A stretch of DNA of 43,846 nt from contig JAIELV010000001.1 of assembly GCA_019752595.1 (NCBI GenBank), positions 682,394 through 726,239 of the forward strand, given 5' to 3'. How positions within the stretch are numbered: the first letter of the stretch is position 1; every line of letters starts with the position of its first letter. Below, piece after piece: positions 16,158-22,872 of the stretch. This DNA comes from Patescibacteria group bacterium. GTDB taxonomy: Bacteria; Patescibacteriota; Minisyncoccia; Phycocordibacterales; Phycocordibacteraceae. Under the pieces are notes generated by a model, which was not told where the DNA came from, made no database searches, and worked only from the letters and a program-made list of their open reading frames with translations. The position numbers and the translations under genes are program-made.

Positions 16158-16637
16158 ATGATGGCTCAAAAGCAAATCTCACTCATCCTTCACGACATTC
16201 GGAGTTCCGAAAATGTTGGGTCCATGTTCCGCACGGCGGACGCCGCGGGGGTTAAAAAAATATATCTAACAGGCTATACTCCCGCCCCGCTTGATCGTTT
16301 CAAAAGGAAAAATTCAAAATTGGCTAAGGCGGCTCTCGGCGCCGAAGAATCCGTTCCGTGGGAACGCGCGGGAGACGCTGGGATCCTCATTGAAAAACTG
16401 AAAGGAGAAGGGGTTTCGGTGTTTGCGGTTGAACAGGATCCGCGCGCTGTTTCGTATGAGGAAGTGCATATCCCCACGCAGGTAGCGCTTGTCATGGGGA
16501 ACGAAGTGGAAGGGGTTTCAAAAAATATTCTTGATGCATGCAATGCTATTTTGGAAATCCCGATGTACGGCAAAAAAGAATCGCTGAATGTCTCAGTTGC
16601 AGCGGGTATCGTTCTTTTTCGCGCACGCGACTTCTAA
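16158..16637 (+). CDS. SpoU (TrmH) family RNA 2'-O-methyltransferase
   Basis: A SPOUT-class enzyme that methylates a ribose 2'-OH in tRNA or rRNA using AdoMet. The 159-residue protein has the three family motifs: LHDIRSSENVGSMFRTADA (motif 1, with the catalytic Arg), LVMGNEVEGVS (motif 2) and EIPMYGKKESLNVSVAAGI (motif 3, the trefoil knot). There is no extra N-terminal substrate-binding domain, which is like TrmL and the TrmH core, so the exact substrate cannot be named. Either of two adjacent ATGs (16158 or 16161) may be used; TATATC immediately precedes them. Confidence 0.92.
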   Translation: MMAQKQISLILHDIRSSENVGSMFRTADAAGVKKIYLTGYTPAPLDRFKRKNSKLAKAALGAEESVPWERAGDAGILIEKLKGEGVSVFAVEQDPRAVSYEEVHIPTQVALVMGNEVEGVSKNILDACNAILEIPMYGKKESLNVSVAAGIVLFRARDF

Positions 16638-16682
16638 TCGCTTCGCTTTACAAATCTATATAGAGCACCTACCCTAGGCTAT

Positions 16683-16973
16683 ATGTCAGGTCAGGAAAAA
16701 AGAATAGTGCGGGGGCGCGAGACGCATGTTGAAACAGCTGCAAAACGCAAAGCACATGCACTGGCGCAAGGTTTTGTTGATGGAGTAACGGTCTATCAAT
16801 TACCGAACGGTAAAATCCCGTTTACGGTTGTGGGGAAGTTAGATACACCTGTAAAATTTCTTCTCTATATTCAACACCGAGGCGGTTCTCAAACGAGAAC
16901 GGTGAGTGCAAATCCTTTTCTACTCACTAAGGAGCGTCCGAAAAAAGCAAAAAAGCCAGGAAGTCGTCACTAG
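16683..16973 (+). CDS. conserved-looking hypothetical protein, 96 residues
   Basis: I do not recognise the family. It has a basic helical N-terminus (residues 1-32, KRKAHALAQGF), a central part that looks like beta strands (VTVYQLPNGKIPFTVVGKL, then VKFLLYIQHRGG), and a very basic tail KERPKKAKKPGSRH. A small nucleic-acid- or ribosome-binding protein would fit, but this is only inference from charge. It follows the SpoU gene by 45 bp on the same strand, with CTATATG at the start, and its stop overlaps the stop of the convergent gene by 4 bp. Confidence 0.6.
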   Translation: MSGQEKRIVRGRETHVETAAKRKAHALAQGFVDGVTVYQLPNGKIPFTVVGKLDTPVKFLLYIQHRGGSQTRTVSANPFLLTKERPKKAKKPGSRH

Positions 16974-17938
16974 TAAGTCAGGGAACCAATAAGTTTTCCA
17001 TTCTCGTCTAAGAGACGGATTTGTTCGTGCGTATTGTTCCAAAGTTCTTGTTGGCGGTTTAAGAATACGCGCCACTCGTTTATGTAAAAGTCAGGATCAT
17101 TTCTGTGGCGGTTCACGCACCCGTTGTAAGACAAATCATTCAGTATGAAATCTCTACACTGCGAACCCACTTCGTAAGGGATAGTGTCTGCATACAACTC
17201 ACATCTGCGCACATTATCTATGAAATCAATGCAGGCAGTATTTGTTCCTGTCTTTTGTGGGTTGGCGAGAGCTTCGTCCGCTGGGTCGGGGCAGTCGGCG
17301 TCCAACCCTGGTTCGAAATCCTGATATTGCTCGAGGTAGCCAGAACATTTGTTTATTCTGAAAGAAGCACCGTTGGGCGATCTCCCTGTGGTTATGTAGA
17401 CAATTGAATTAGGCCCAATAGTGATAGGGAGTTCAGAACTAACGCCTCCAAGCATAAAAACCTGAGCAGCTGAACCAATAGGCGCTCGTATCCCCGTAGT
17501 TCTGCTCTCCAACATCCACCCGGTAATCGTAATGTTTCGCGTCATACTGCGTGACGTTTCGATGATGATGTACTCCTCGTTTGGATTTGCTGCATCAGAA
17601 TTTCCTCGTCGTATTTCTACATCGTTTGCGTACGGAGAGTCCGCAGTATTTGTCCCACCCTTGGGGTTATTGAAAAAATAATTTAAAAGCGAATCTGCCT
17701 CAACAGTCACTTCACGAATTGTTGTTCCGTCAGCCTCAAAGGTGCTTCCTTTCACAGCGCCTTCCTTAAGTTCCACTCCAGGTGCGGTAGGGGGTTTCAA
17801 GAATGGTCCTGAATGAGACAGGGAGCGTTGAGGTCCGCCCGTAGCCGCCCATAAAATACCCAAAAACACGAGGAATAGGAGGAAAACAATCAGTGCACCG
17901 AGTGCCCCAATTCCACGTTCCGTGTGGTGTGCTTGCAT
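16970..17938 (-). CDS. membrane-anchored extracellular protein, lamin-tail-like domain
   Basis: 322 residues with one N-terminal membrane helix (about 9-33) and no lipobox, so the rest is probably outside the cell. Residues about 115-215 have the strand pattern of a lamin-tail domain: EEYIIIETS, then ITITGWMLES, PIGSAAQVFML, LPITIGPNSIVYITTG and SFRINKCSGYLEQ. Six cysteines lie in the C-terminal half (NKCSGY, ADCPDP, TACIDF, RRCELY, SQCRDF, NGCVNR), an even number consistent with disulfides. The C-terminus (WRVFLNRQQELWNNTHEQIRLLD) resembles the end of other Patescibacteria surface proteins that I recall, but the function is unknown. Convergent with the 16683 gene. Confidence 0.6.
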   Translation of the reverse strand: MQAHHTERGIGALGALIVFLLFLVFLGILWAATGGPQRSLSHSGPFLKPPTAPGVELKEGAVKGSTFEADGTTIREVTVEADSLLNYFFNNPKGGTNTADSPYANDVEIRRGNSDAANPNEEYIIIETSRSMTRNITITGWMLESRTTGIRAPIGSAAQVFMLGGVSSELPITIGPNSIVYITTGRSPNGASFRINKCSGYLEQYQDFEPGLDADCPDPADEALANPQKTGTNTACIDFIDNVRRCELYADTIPYEVGSQCRDFILNDLSYNGCVNRHRNDPDFYINEWRVFLNRQQELWNNTHEQIRLLDENGKLIGSLTY

Positions 17939-17995
17939 AAAAGCAGTGTACGCGTGTTTTGCGGAGGGTTCAAACCGATGGAGGGGTTATTCTTT

Positions 17996-19276
17996 CTACT
18001 GGTTTTTCTTAAGGAGTTTTTTTAGCTCTTCACGCGCAATCGCTGAATCACTCCACGGAGTTCTTTTCTCGTTTGCTCCCATAATGAAGGGGTCTGTACC
18101 CTTGCCTGTAATCAACACTGCGTCACCTGCCCGCGCCAAAGAAAGCGCAGTGTGTATTGCCTCGCGCCTATCCATAACGACGCGTGGTTTTTTTGTCATA
18201 CCTTTCGCCATTTCGGCCACAATTTTTTCAGGAGCTTCATCATACGGGTCTTCGTTTGTCAGAATCACTTCTGCGCACGCATCTTCTGCAATCTTTCCCA
18301 TCTCGGGGCGTTTCCAGGAGTCACGTCCGCCACCAGTGTTTCCAAGAACACATATCTTTCTCTTTTCTTTATACGCTCCGTAGAGTGCGCGCAAAGAATC
18401 GGGGGTATGCGCATAATCAACGATGACTGAGAAAGGTTGCCCCTCGTCTATTTTTTCCACGCGTCCTGATATCTTCTCCATTTTTGAAAGAGCCTTGCCG
18501 ATTAGTTTGGGGTCAATGCCAAGCTCATACGCGATTGTCGCGGCGGCAAGCGCATTCAAGATCGAAAATTCTCCAGGGAAGGGGATTTCAAATGTTGTCC
18601 CGCGGAATGTCATTGATACTTTTCCATCACCCAACGTGTACGGAGATGCGTCTTGCAGTGTGAACGAAAGTTTTTTCTCTACAGGGAGTGCAAGCATACG
18701 CTTTCCTACGTCGTCATTCGGGTTCGCGACAATAGTGCGGGGGCGTTTGAATGACCCAACAAGCGACCGACCGATGTCCACCTTTACGTTTTTGTAGTTT
18801 TCGTATGAGCCGTGCGATTCAATGTGTTCAGGCTGAATATTCGTGAATATAAGCGCATTGAGGAATGTCCCGACGTCCCGAAACTGCACATGCCCCTCTG
18901 AAGTCAGCTCGAGAACGGCATGTGTGCAATCAGCGCGTACGGCTTCCGAAAGTACTTTTTGTACATACCCGCGACCCTGCATTGTCATTTTGAAAAGATT
19001 TGGGCGCGATTCTTTGTCCACCTTGAAACGAATAGTTGAGGCAAGCGCGGTTCGGTACCCCGCTTCTTCAAGGATTGCGTTCACCATTTCGGCGGTCGAC
19101 GATTTTCCTTTAGTTCCCGTAATCCCGATGACAAATAATTTTCGTGCTGGAAATCCGTAAAAAAGAGCAGCTCCCCAACCGAAGAGAAAATGATAGGTAA
19201 TTGAAAACGCCCGAAAAAGCGGGGCAGGGAGTACTTTTTGTATTATTTTTTTTAGAACGTTCAGCACGGTATACAT
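17996..19276 (-). CDS. Mur ligase (MurE-like) lacking the N-terminal domain
   Basis: Mur ligases add amino acids to UDP-MurNAc peptides; MurE adds the third residue. The 426-residue protein has P-loop GTKGKSS (54-60), ELTSEGH (123-129), the carbamylated-lysine region HGSYENYKNVK (K165), and a C-terminal domain with DYAHTPDSL and LTNEDPYDE. The P-loop normally lies after about 110 residues of UDP-binding domain. Here only about 48 residues precede it and these look hydrophobic, possibly membrane-associated. The DNPR/DNPA specificity motif is replaced by NEDPYDE, so the amino acid added cannot be predicted. It overlaps the ruvA stop by one base (TAATG). Confidence 0.85.
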   Translation of the reverse strand: MYTVLNVLKKIIQKVLPAPLFRAFSITYHFLFGWGAALFYGFPARKLFVIGITGTKGKSSTAEMVNAILEEAGYRTALASTIRFKVDKESRPNLFKMTMQGRGYVQKVLSEAVRADCTHAVLELTSEGHVQFRDVGTFLNALIFTNIQPEHIESHGSYENYKNVKVDIGRSLVGSFKRPRTIVANPNDDVGKRMLALPVEKKLSFTLQDASPYTLGDGKVSMTFRGTTFEIPFPGEFSILNALAAATIAYELGIDPKLIGKALSKMEKISGRVEKIDEGQPFSVIVDYAHTPDSLRALYGAYKEKRKICVLGNTGGGRDSWKRPEMGKIAEDACAEVILTNEDPYDEAPEKIVAEMAKGMTKKPRVVMDRREAIHTALSLARAGDAVLITGKGTDPFIMGANEKRTPWSDSAIAREELKKLLKKNQ

Positions 19277-19848
19277 TATCGCCCCGTGTTCGAGGCAATA
19301 CGAATTGCTTCGCGAATACGTGCCTCAGTTGTTTGTGTTTCTTTTGGCACCGCGCGCACTGCTTCACGCGCTTCGCGTACGGAATATCCCAAACCAACCA
19401 AGGCATCGATCACGTCGCCATCTGATTCTCCTGCACGTCGCGCCTCACCACCACCAATTTTTCCTTTGAGTTCAAGGACTATTTTCTCGGCTGTTTTTTT
19501 CCCGACGCCGTGCGCCTTTGAGAGCCCTGCGGGGTCGTTCGTGGCTATTGTTTTCTCTAATGAAACAGTATCGACAGTATTCAAAATCGCAAGCGCTGAT
19601 TTTGGTCCGATACCCGATACTGAGAGTAAAAGTTCAAACCAGTGGAGTTCGTCTTTTGTCTCAAAACCGTATAGATCTTGAGAGTTTTCTCGAACCGCTA
19701 GGTGTGTCCAAAGAAAGACAGGGTCATTTTCTGAAAGTTTTGTCAGCGTAGAAACAGGGGAGGCCACACGGTATCCCACTCCCCCGACATCAATAACAAC
19801 AGTGTCACGCAGGAAACCACGAACGACGCCTTGCAAGGACCCAATCAT
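19276..19848 (-). CDS. ruvA: Holliday junction branch-migration protein RuvA
   Basis: RuvA tetramers bind the four-way junction and recruit RuvB. The 190-residue protein has the N-terminal OB fold (MIGSLQGVVRG... to about 65), helix-hairpin-helix motifs LLSVSGIGPKSALAIL and LSKAHGVGKKTAEKIVLEL, and the C-terminal RuvB-binding three-helix domain (about 140-190, ALVGLGYSVREAREAV). Length is normal. It is translationally coupled to the Mur ligase downstream (TAATG). A TAGAAT hexamer ends 6 nt before the ATG, so the mRNA may be leaderless. Confidence 0.96.
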   Translation of the reverse strand: MIGSLQGVVRGFLRDTVVIDVGGVGYRVASPVSTLTKLSENDPVFLWTHLAVRENSQDLYGFETKDELHWFELLLSVSGIGPKSALAILNTVDTVSLEKTIATNDPAGLSKAHGVGKKTAEKIVLELKGKIGGGEARRAGESDGDVIDALVGLGYSVREAREAVRAVPKETQTTEARIREAIRIASNTGR

Positions 19849-19854
19849 GACCGC

Positions 19855-19860
19855 ATTCTA
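19855..19860 (-). promoter_or_regulatory. -10 box of ruvA
   Basis: TAGAAT on the reverse strand, 6 nt before the ruvA ATG at 19848. This would place the transcription start at or next to the start codon. No clear -35 box. Confidence 0.5.
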
Positions 19861-19866
19861 TCACTC

Positions 19867-19895
19867 TTGCTTTTAGCCATATTTCACGGTACATT
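19867..19895 (+). promoter_or_regulatory. rpsT promoter
   Basis: TTGCTT (19867-19872) and TACATT (19890-19895) are separated by 17 bp. The rpsT ATG follows at 19905, so the leader is only about 3 nt. Confidence 0.6.
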
Positions 19896-19904
19896 CCTTC
19901 AACA

Positions 19905-20171
19905 ATGGCAATAACAAAAGGAGCAAAGAAAGCACACCGTTCGTCCCTAAGGAAGCGCGTGTTTAATGTTCGCAGAAAACGTGCGATGGCAGAGTCTTTG
20001 AAAAGTGCTCGCGGAACTGCAGGAAAAGACCGCGCAGCTCAGGCAGAAGCGCTCAAAGAGGCATACCAAGCAATCGATAAGGCTTTAAAGCGCGGGGTTA
20101 TAAAGAAAAACACCGCGGCACGCAAAAAAGCACGCCTTTCCGCTCTTCTCAAGAAATCGTCAGCAAAGTAA
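19905..20171 (+). CDS. rpsT: 30S ribosomal protein S20
   Basis: S20 binds 16S rRNA early in 30S assembly. The 88-residue, strongly basic helical protein begins MAITKGAKKAHRSSLRKRV and contains the conserved KKNTAARKKARLSALLKK C-terminal segment. Its length matches the family (86-88). It is a single-gene unit with its own promoter and a strong terminator that starts at the last base of its stop codon. Divergent from ruvA. Confidence 0.96.
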   Translation: MAITKGAKKAHRSSLRKRVFNVRRKRAMAESLKSARGTAGKDRAAQAEALKEAYQAIDKALKRGVIKKNTAARKKARLSALLKKSSAK

Positions 20172-20199
20172 CAAAAACCCGACTCAGTCGGGTTTTTGT
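20171..20199. terminator. bidirectional terminator; loop is the DUF1028 stop codon
   Basis: Arms 20171-20183 and 20187-20199 pair perfectly over 13 bp, with T-rich ends in both directions. The 3-base loop (20184-20186) is, on the reverse strand, the TGA stop of the DUF1028 gene. It serves rpsT in the forward direction and the DUF1028 gene in reverse. Confidence 0.9.
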
Positions 20200-20837
20200 T
20201 TGTATAGTTCGAGGTGTAATTGCAAAAGGCGCCCTAACTCCTGAACGGGGGCTTGATGATCGTCAACACGTAAGTCAACAACGCGGTCGGATTTTCCGTC
20301 GAGACCACCTCCAGCTTTCACCACAAGAAGTGCAGCTGATTGTTTTCCTCGGCTATCGCCGCCCGCCAATTCTCCTGCAACCAATGCTGCATACAGACGT
20401 TTTGCAAAAACATCTTCCGACTCAGTTCTGCTCTCATGTAGTGCTCGGACCACATCTTCGCCAGTCAGAGTATTCCCCTGGGCCGCAATCCCGTTTCCCG
20501 CTAATCCTCCAGCCCATTGAAGACATTTCTCCCCTGTGTATGTTGCCGCGTGTCCGTTTTTATCTACAACACCAAGTTGGCGAGATTCACGCTCAGGGTC
20601 GTTTTTTAAAAGCGCAGTAATCACTTCTTGGGCAGACGCCCCAGTTTCAAGTAAATCTAACCCACGAGGACCAAAAGAAACATTGGTGAATGCTTGTGTG
20701 GCTATCGCTCCCGCGTCTGCACGCGCGTATGCACACAGAGAGCCTACCGCGAGCCATTTGCTTGCCACCGCCACTCCCCAACTTTTTGTTGCATGATCAT
20801 ACGCAACAACTGAGTACGTGTTTAGGTACGGGTCCAT
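20184..20837 (-). CDS. DUF1028 family (Ntn-hydrolase fold) protein
   Basis: 217 residues matching the DUF1028 pattern: NTYSVVAYDHATKSWGVAVASK at the start, AVGSLCAYARADAGAIATQAFTN, GPRGLDLLETGASAQEVI, RQLGVVDKNGHAATYTG, CLQWAGGLAGNGIAAQGN, and the end LRVDDHQAPVQELGRLL. The family is predicted to have an Ntn-hydrolase fold. Its substrate is unknown. Start ATG 20837 has TATGCT 6 nt upstream. The last five codons and stop lie in the terminator hairpin. It is the only metabolic-type gene between rpsT and tRNA-Arg. Confidence 0.85.
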   Translation of the reverse strand: MDPYLNTYSVVAYDHATKSWGVAVASKWLAVGSLCAYARADAGAIATQAFTNVSFGPRGLDLLETGASAQEVITALLKNDPERESRQLGVVDKNGHAATYTGEKCLQWAGGLAGNGIAAQGNTLTGEDVVRALHESRTESEDVFAKRLYAALVAGELAGGDSRGKQSAALLVVKAGGGLDGKSDRVVDLRVDDHQAPVQELGRLLQLHLELYKQKPD

Positions 20838-20843
20838 AGCAAA

Positions 20844-20849
20844 AGCATA
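20844..20849 (-). promoter_or_regulatory. -10 box of the DUF1028 gene
   Basis: TATGCT on the reverse strand ends 6 nt before the ATG at 20837, the spacing of a leaderless transcript. Confidence 0.4.
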
Positions 20850-20966
20850 GCACTAGCTTTTTGTGCTCTCGGTGCACGTATGCCGATTCGCGGCGCTCGG
20901 AAATGAAGCCCTCAAGGAGTTTTCTTTTTTATATCTGCTTCACCGAACAAGCTCGGTTCGCAGTCT

Positions 20967-20997
20967 TAAAAAAAGAAAACCGCCCCCAAAGGGGCGG
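20967..20997 (-). terminator. terminator of tRNA-Arg(GCG)
   Basis: On the reverse strand CCGCCCC (20997-20991) pairs with GGGGCGG (20986-20980), followed by TTTTCTTTTTTT. It lies 20 bp after the 3' end of the tRNA. Confidence 0.85.
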
Positions 20998-21016
20998 GCC
21001 TCATTTCTCTCGCTTG

Positions 21017-21088
21017 TGCTCTCGGTAGGAATCGAACCTACATTACAAGCTCCGCAAGCTTGCGTCCTATCCATTGAACGACGAGAGC
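21017..21088 (-). tRNA. tRNA-Arg (anticodon GCG)
   Basis: Reverse-strand cloverleaf: acceptor GCTCTCG/CGAGAGC with discriminator A, D arm GTTC...GGAC, anticodon stem CAAGC/GCTTG with loop TTGCGGA (GCG), T arm GTAGG-TTCGATT-CCTAC. A GCG anticodon reads CGC/CGU by wobble; many bacteria use ACG (inosine) instead. CCA is not encoded. Confidence 0.95.
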
Positions 21089-21124
21089 GAGTGAGAAGGA
21101 ACATGAAAATGCTAGCATTTTCAT
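21089..21124 (-). other. tRNA-Arg leader block and perfect palindrome
   Basis: The 13 bases touching the tRNA 5' end (21089-21101) are identical to those of tRNA-Lys. Just beyond them, 21103-21124 is a perfect 22-bp palindrome with GAAAATGC/GCATTTTC arms, matching the arms of the tRNA-Lys leader hairpin. Confidence 0.75.
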
Positions 21125-21134
21125 ACTCTTCGAG

Positions 21135-21258
21135 CGAGCTTTCGGTAGCTTTAGCTACAGAGAGCGACTCTTTCTTCGAGCGAGCTTTCGTTGGTATAAA
21201 CCAAAGAGAGCGAACTCTTTAACGAGCTTTCGGTAGCTTTAGCTACAGAGAGCGACTC
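21135..21258. repeat. three tandem hairpin repeats with compensatory change
   Basis: Units start at 21135, 21181 and 21223, each 36-37 bp, beginning CGAGCTTTCG and ending GAGAGCGA(A)CTC. Units 1 and 3 are identical and carry the inner stem GTAGC-TTTA-GCTAC. Unit 2 carries a different inner stem, TTGGT-ATAA-ACCAA, that still pairs. GCTTTC pairs with GAGAGC outside it in every unit. A short CCTCA-TT-TGAGG hairpin follows at 21266-21277. The cluster lies between a reverse-strand gene (ending 21317) and tRNA-Arg. No ORF here is credible. Confidence 0.85.
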
Positions 21259-21316
21259 TTCTCGGACCTCATTTGAGGTTATGCGAATGTACCACAAACT
21301 TTGCGGTATTTGTACC

Positions 21317-21775
21317 TTACAGTCCAATGCTTCTTGCCACCCTGTCGACGAGGGTATCGAGTTTATCTTCTTCAGGAATATTGTGATTCTTCATTTCCAT
21401 GCGAATTTCTCTATAGTCCACTCCTTCAAGCGGGGCGCGTACGACACCAATGAGTGTTTTACTCTCGACAGTCAGGTGTCGTGGTTCGTCTTCAGAAATT
21501 GAAAACCGAGTAATTTTGTCGAACGGAATCATATCTTTCCCAACCATAAAACCGCTTTCGGTTAGGCTATACGTGTGTCGTGATGGACGAGCTGAACCCG
21601 CAAGCATGATGGTAAAACCACCAATGACACAGATGACTGCAAAAAGATAGTTTTGAAGAATGAGCGACGCTATTGCTATACCGCTTGCCACAAGCCCTAC
21701 CGCCCAGTACCACGGCCTGTCCTTTTCTCTGTGCTCGTATTCATGCCCCTGCCAGCGCACGACGATATGTTCCAT
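21317..21775 (-). CDS. two-helix membrane protein with PH-like domain
   Basis: A 152-residue protein: hydrophilic start MEHIVVRWQGHEYEHREKDRPWYWAVG, two adjacent membrane helices (about 25-42 and 44-62), then a cytoplasmic part with strands typical of a bacterial PH-like fold (YSLTESGFMVGKDMIPFDKITRFSI, RHLTVESKTLIGVVRAPL) and a C-terminal helix. Function is unknown. I recall similar 'EHREKxxxWYW' proteins from Patescibacteria genomes, unverified. A perfect TATAAT lies 7 nt before the ATG. Divergent from the alternative oxidase gene, 55 bp apart. Confidence 0.7.
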   Translation of the reverse strand: MEHIVVRWQGHEYEHREKDRPWYWAVGLVASGIAIASLILQNYLFAVICVIGGFTIMLAGSARPSRHTYSLTESGFMVGKDMIPFDKITRFSISEDEPRHLTVESKTLIGVVRAPLEGVDYREIRMEMKNHNIPEEDKLDTLVDRVARSIGL

Positions 21776-21782
21776 ACCTCTT

Positions 21783-21788
21783 ATTATA
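21783..21788 (-). promoter_or_regulatory. -10 box of the PH-like membrane protein gene
   Basis: TATAAT on the reverse strand ends 7 nt before the ATG at 21775, so the transcript should start at the start codon. On the other strand an extended -10 (TTGGTATTAT, 21811-21820) points towards the oxidase gene. Confidence 0.55.
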
Positions 21789-21830
21789 ACCCTCTAATTG
21801 CATGCAAAGTTTGGTATTATGCGCTCCGAT

Positions 21831-22538
21831 ATGGAACATGCAGATCCGAAAGGAGAAGAGCTGGCGCATACCCTCAAAGACGAAGCTGAGCTCCTCGCAT
21901 TTAAGTCTAAATATGATGGATACAAGCCAGGAATCGTTCCGCGCATCCTTGGCTCACTGTTAGTTTTCTGTGGTGATGCCGTGTATGGCAAAAAACCGTC
22001 ATATCTAAAATTTCGTGCCGTTGAAGTTATTGCACGTATCCCGTACCACTCATGGGAATCTGCTGCGTTCACACTTCTCACATTGTTTTTTATGAACGAA
22101 AAGAAAGCGCTTGCACTTTCAAATGTGTCTTGGTTTGCGCGAATGGCATCCGATAACGAAACGATGCATGTGGTCGTTATATCGCAGCTTGCCCATAAAG
22201 CGGGCGGAGGGAATTGGTTTGTGCACACACTCATACCAATGGTGTTTGCGTTCTTCTACTTCTGGGCGGCGTACTGGCTGTACCTTTTCAGTCACAAAGC
22301 AGCATTTGAACTAAATTATCTTTTCGAGCAACACGCGTTTGACCAGTATTCAGAATTTTTAAAGACCAATGAAGCGGATTTAAAGAGTAAAAAAATGGAG
22401 AGCGATTATCTTGCGTGGTACGGCAGGAAAGCAGAAACGGAATACGATTTCTTCATGCTCGTCAGAAATGACGAAATAATTCATCGCAATAATTCAATCG
22501 CGCATATTGAGGAACGCGCAGCTATGAAGGCAGGTTGA
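21831..22538 (+). CDS. alternative oxidase (AOX)-like diiron protein
   Basis: AOX oxidises quinol and reduces oxygen to water at a diiron site on the membrane surface. Numbered from ATG 21831 (235 residues), all six expected iron ligands are present in order: E65 (FRAVEVIARIP), E110 and H113 (NETMH), E166 (LFEQHAFDQY) and E215 and H218 (RNDEIIH). The middle (about 129-158) is a long hydrophobic hairpin, as in AOX. The YLAWYG stretch corresponds to the family's YW motif region. Sequence otherwise diverges from plant AOX. ATG 21819 is a possible earlier start. No other respiratory gene is nearby. Convergent with riboflavin kinase, with a 17-bp overlap at their 3' ends. Confidence 0.85.
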   Translation: MEHADPKGEELAHTLKDEAELLAFKSKYDGYKPGIVPRILGSLLVFCGDAVYGKKPSYLKFRAVEVIARIPYHSWESAAFTLLTLFFMNEKKALALSNVSWFARMASDNETMHVVVISQLAHKAGGGNWFVHTLIPMVFAFFYFWAAYWLYLFSHKAAFELNYLFEQHAFDQYSEFLKTNEADLKSKKMESDYLAWYGRKAETEYDFFMLVRNDEIIHRNNSIAHIEERAAMKAG

Positions 22539-22869
22539 AGTATTTTTTCACGCTTGCCACATCAGCCGCAATGGCGCTCTGAAGCGATTCATCATCACTG
22601 AATGTTCCGTGTTCGCGGATTTTTTCAATCAAGGTGAACGTTGCATGCTTGCCGTACAGATTGCCTGAGAAATTAAGAATGTACGCCTCAAGAAGCCCGC
22701 GCTTTTCGTCACCGAAAAGCGCGGCGAAGTATTCCTTTCCCTCTACAAAAACAGTCCCCGCATATATTCCGTTTACAGGTTCACTGACGGTGATGTTTGC
22801 AGTAGGGAAGCCAAGCGCCGAAGCTTTTTTTGAACCCTCAATAATGATGCCTGTAAAAGTTTTTTTCAT
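22522..22869 (-). CDS. stand-alone riboflavin kinase domain
   Basis: Flavokinase converts riboflavin to FMN with ATP. The 115-residue protein is only the C-terminal half of a normal RibF: TGIIIEGSKKASALGFPTANI (flavin and ATP loop, with GFPTAN), NGIYAGTVFVEG, and LLEAYILNFSGNLYG (catalytic Glu in the strand before the last loop). Bacterial RibF usually also has an N-terminal FAD synthetase of about 180 residues, absent here. It starts 4 bp after the PdxJ-PdxH gene, so it is in the same transcript, and supplies the FMN that PdxH needs. Confidence 0.9.
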   Translation of the reverse strand: MKKTFTGIIIEGSKKASALGFPTANITVSEPVNGIYAGTVFVEGKEYFAALFGDEKRGLLEAYILNFSGNLYGKHATFTLIEKIREHGTFSDDESLQSAIAADVASVKKYFNLPS

Positions 22870-22872
22870 ACG

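Noticed and set aside
20863-21222. 119-residue forward ORF across the tRNA-Arg region
   Set aside because: It crosses the terminator, the whole tRNA-Arg and the hairpin repeats on the opposite strand; the protein has no recognisable pattern.
21103-21258. CRISPR array
   Set aside because: The repeats are hairpins 42-46 bp apart with no separate spacers between identical repeats, and no cas gene is present in the window.
21831-22538. Ferritin-like or desaturase assignment for the diiron protein
   Set aside because: The spacing and order of E, ExxH, E, ExxH with a membrane hairpin between them fits AOX better than the other diiron families considered; residual doubt is reflected in the confidence.
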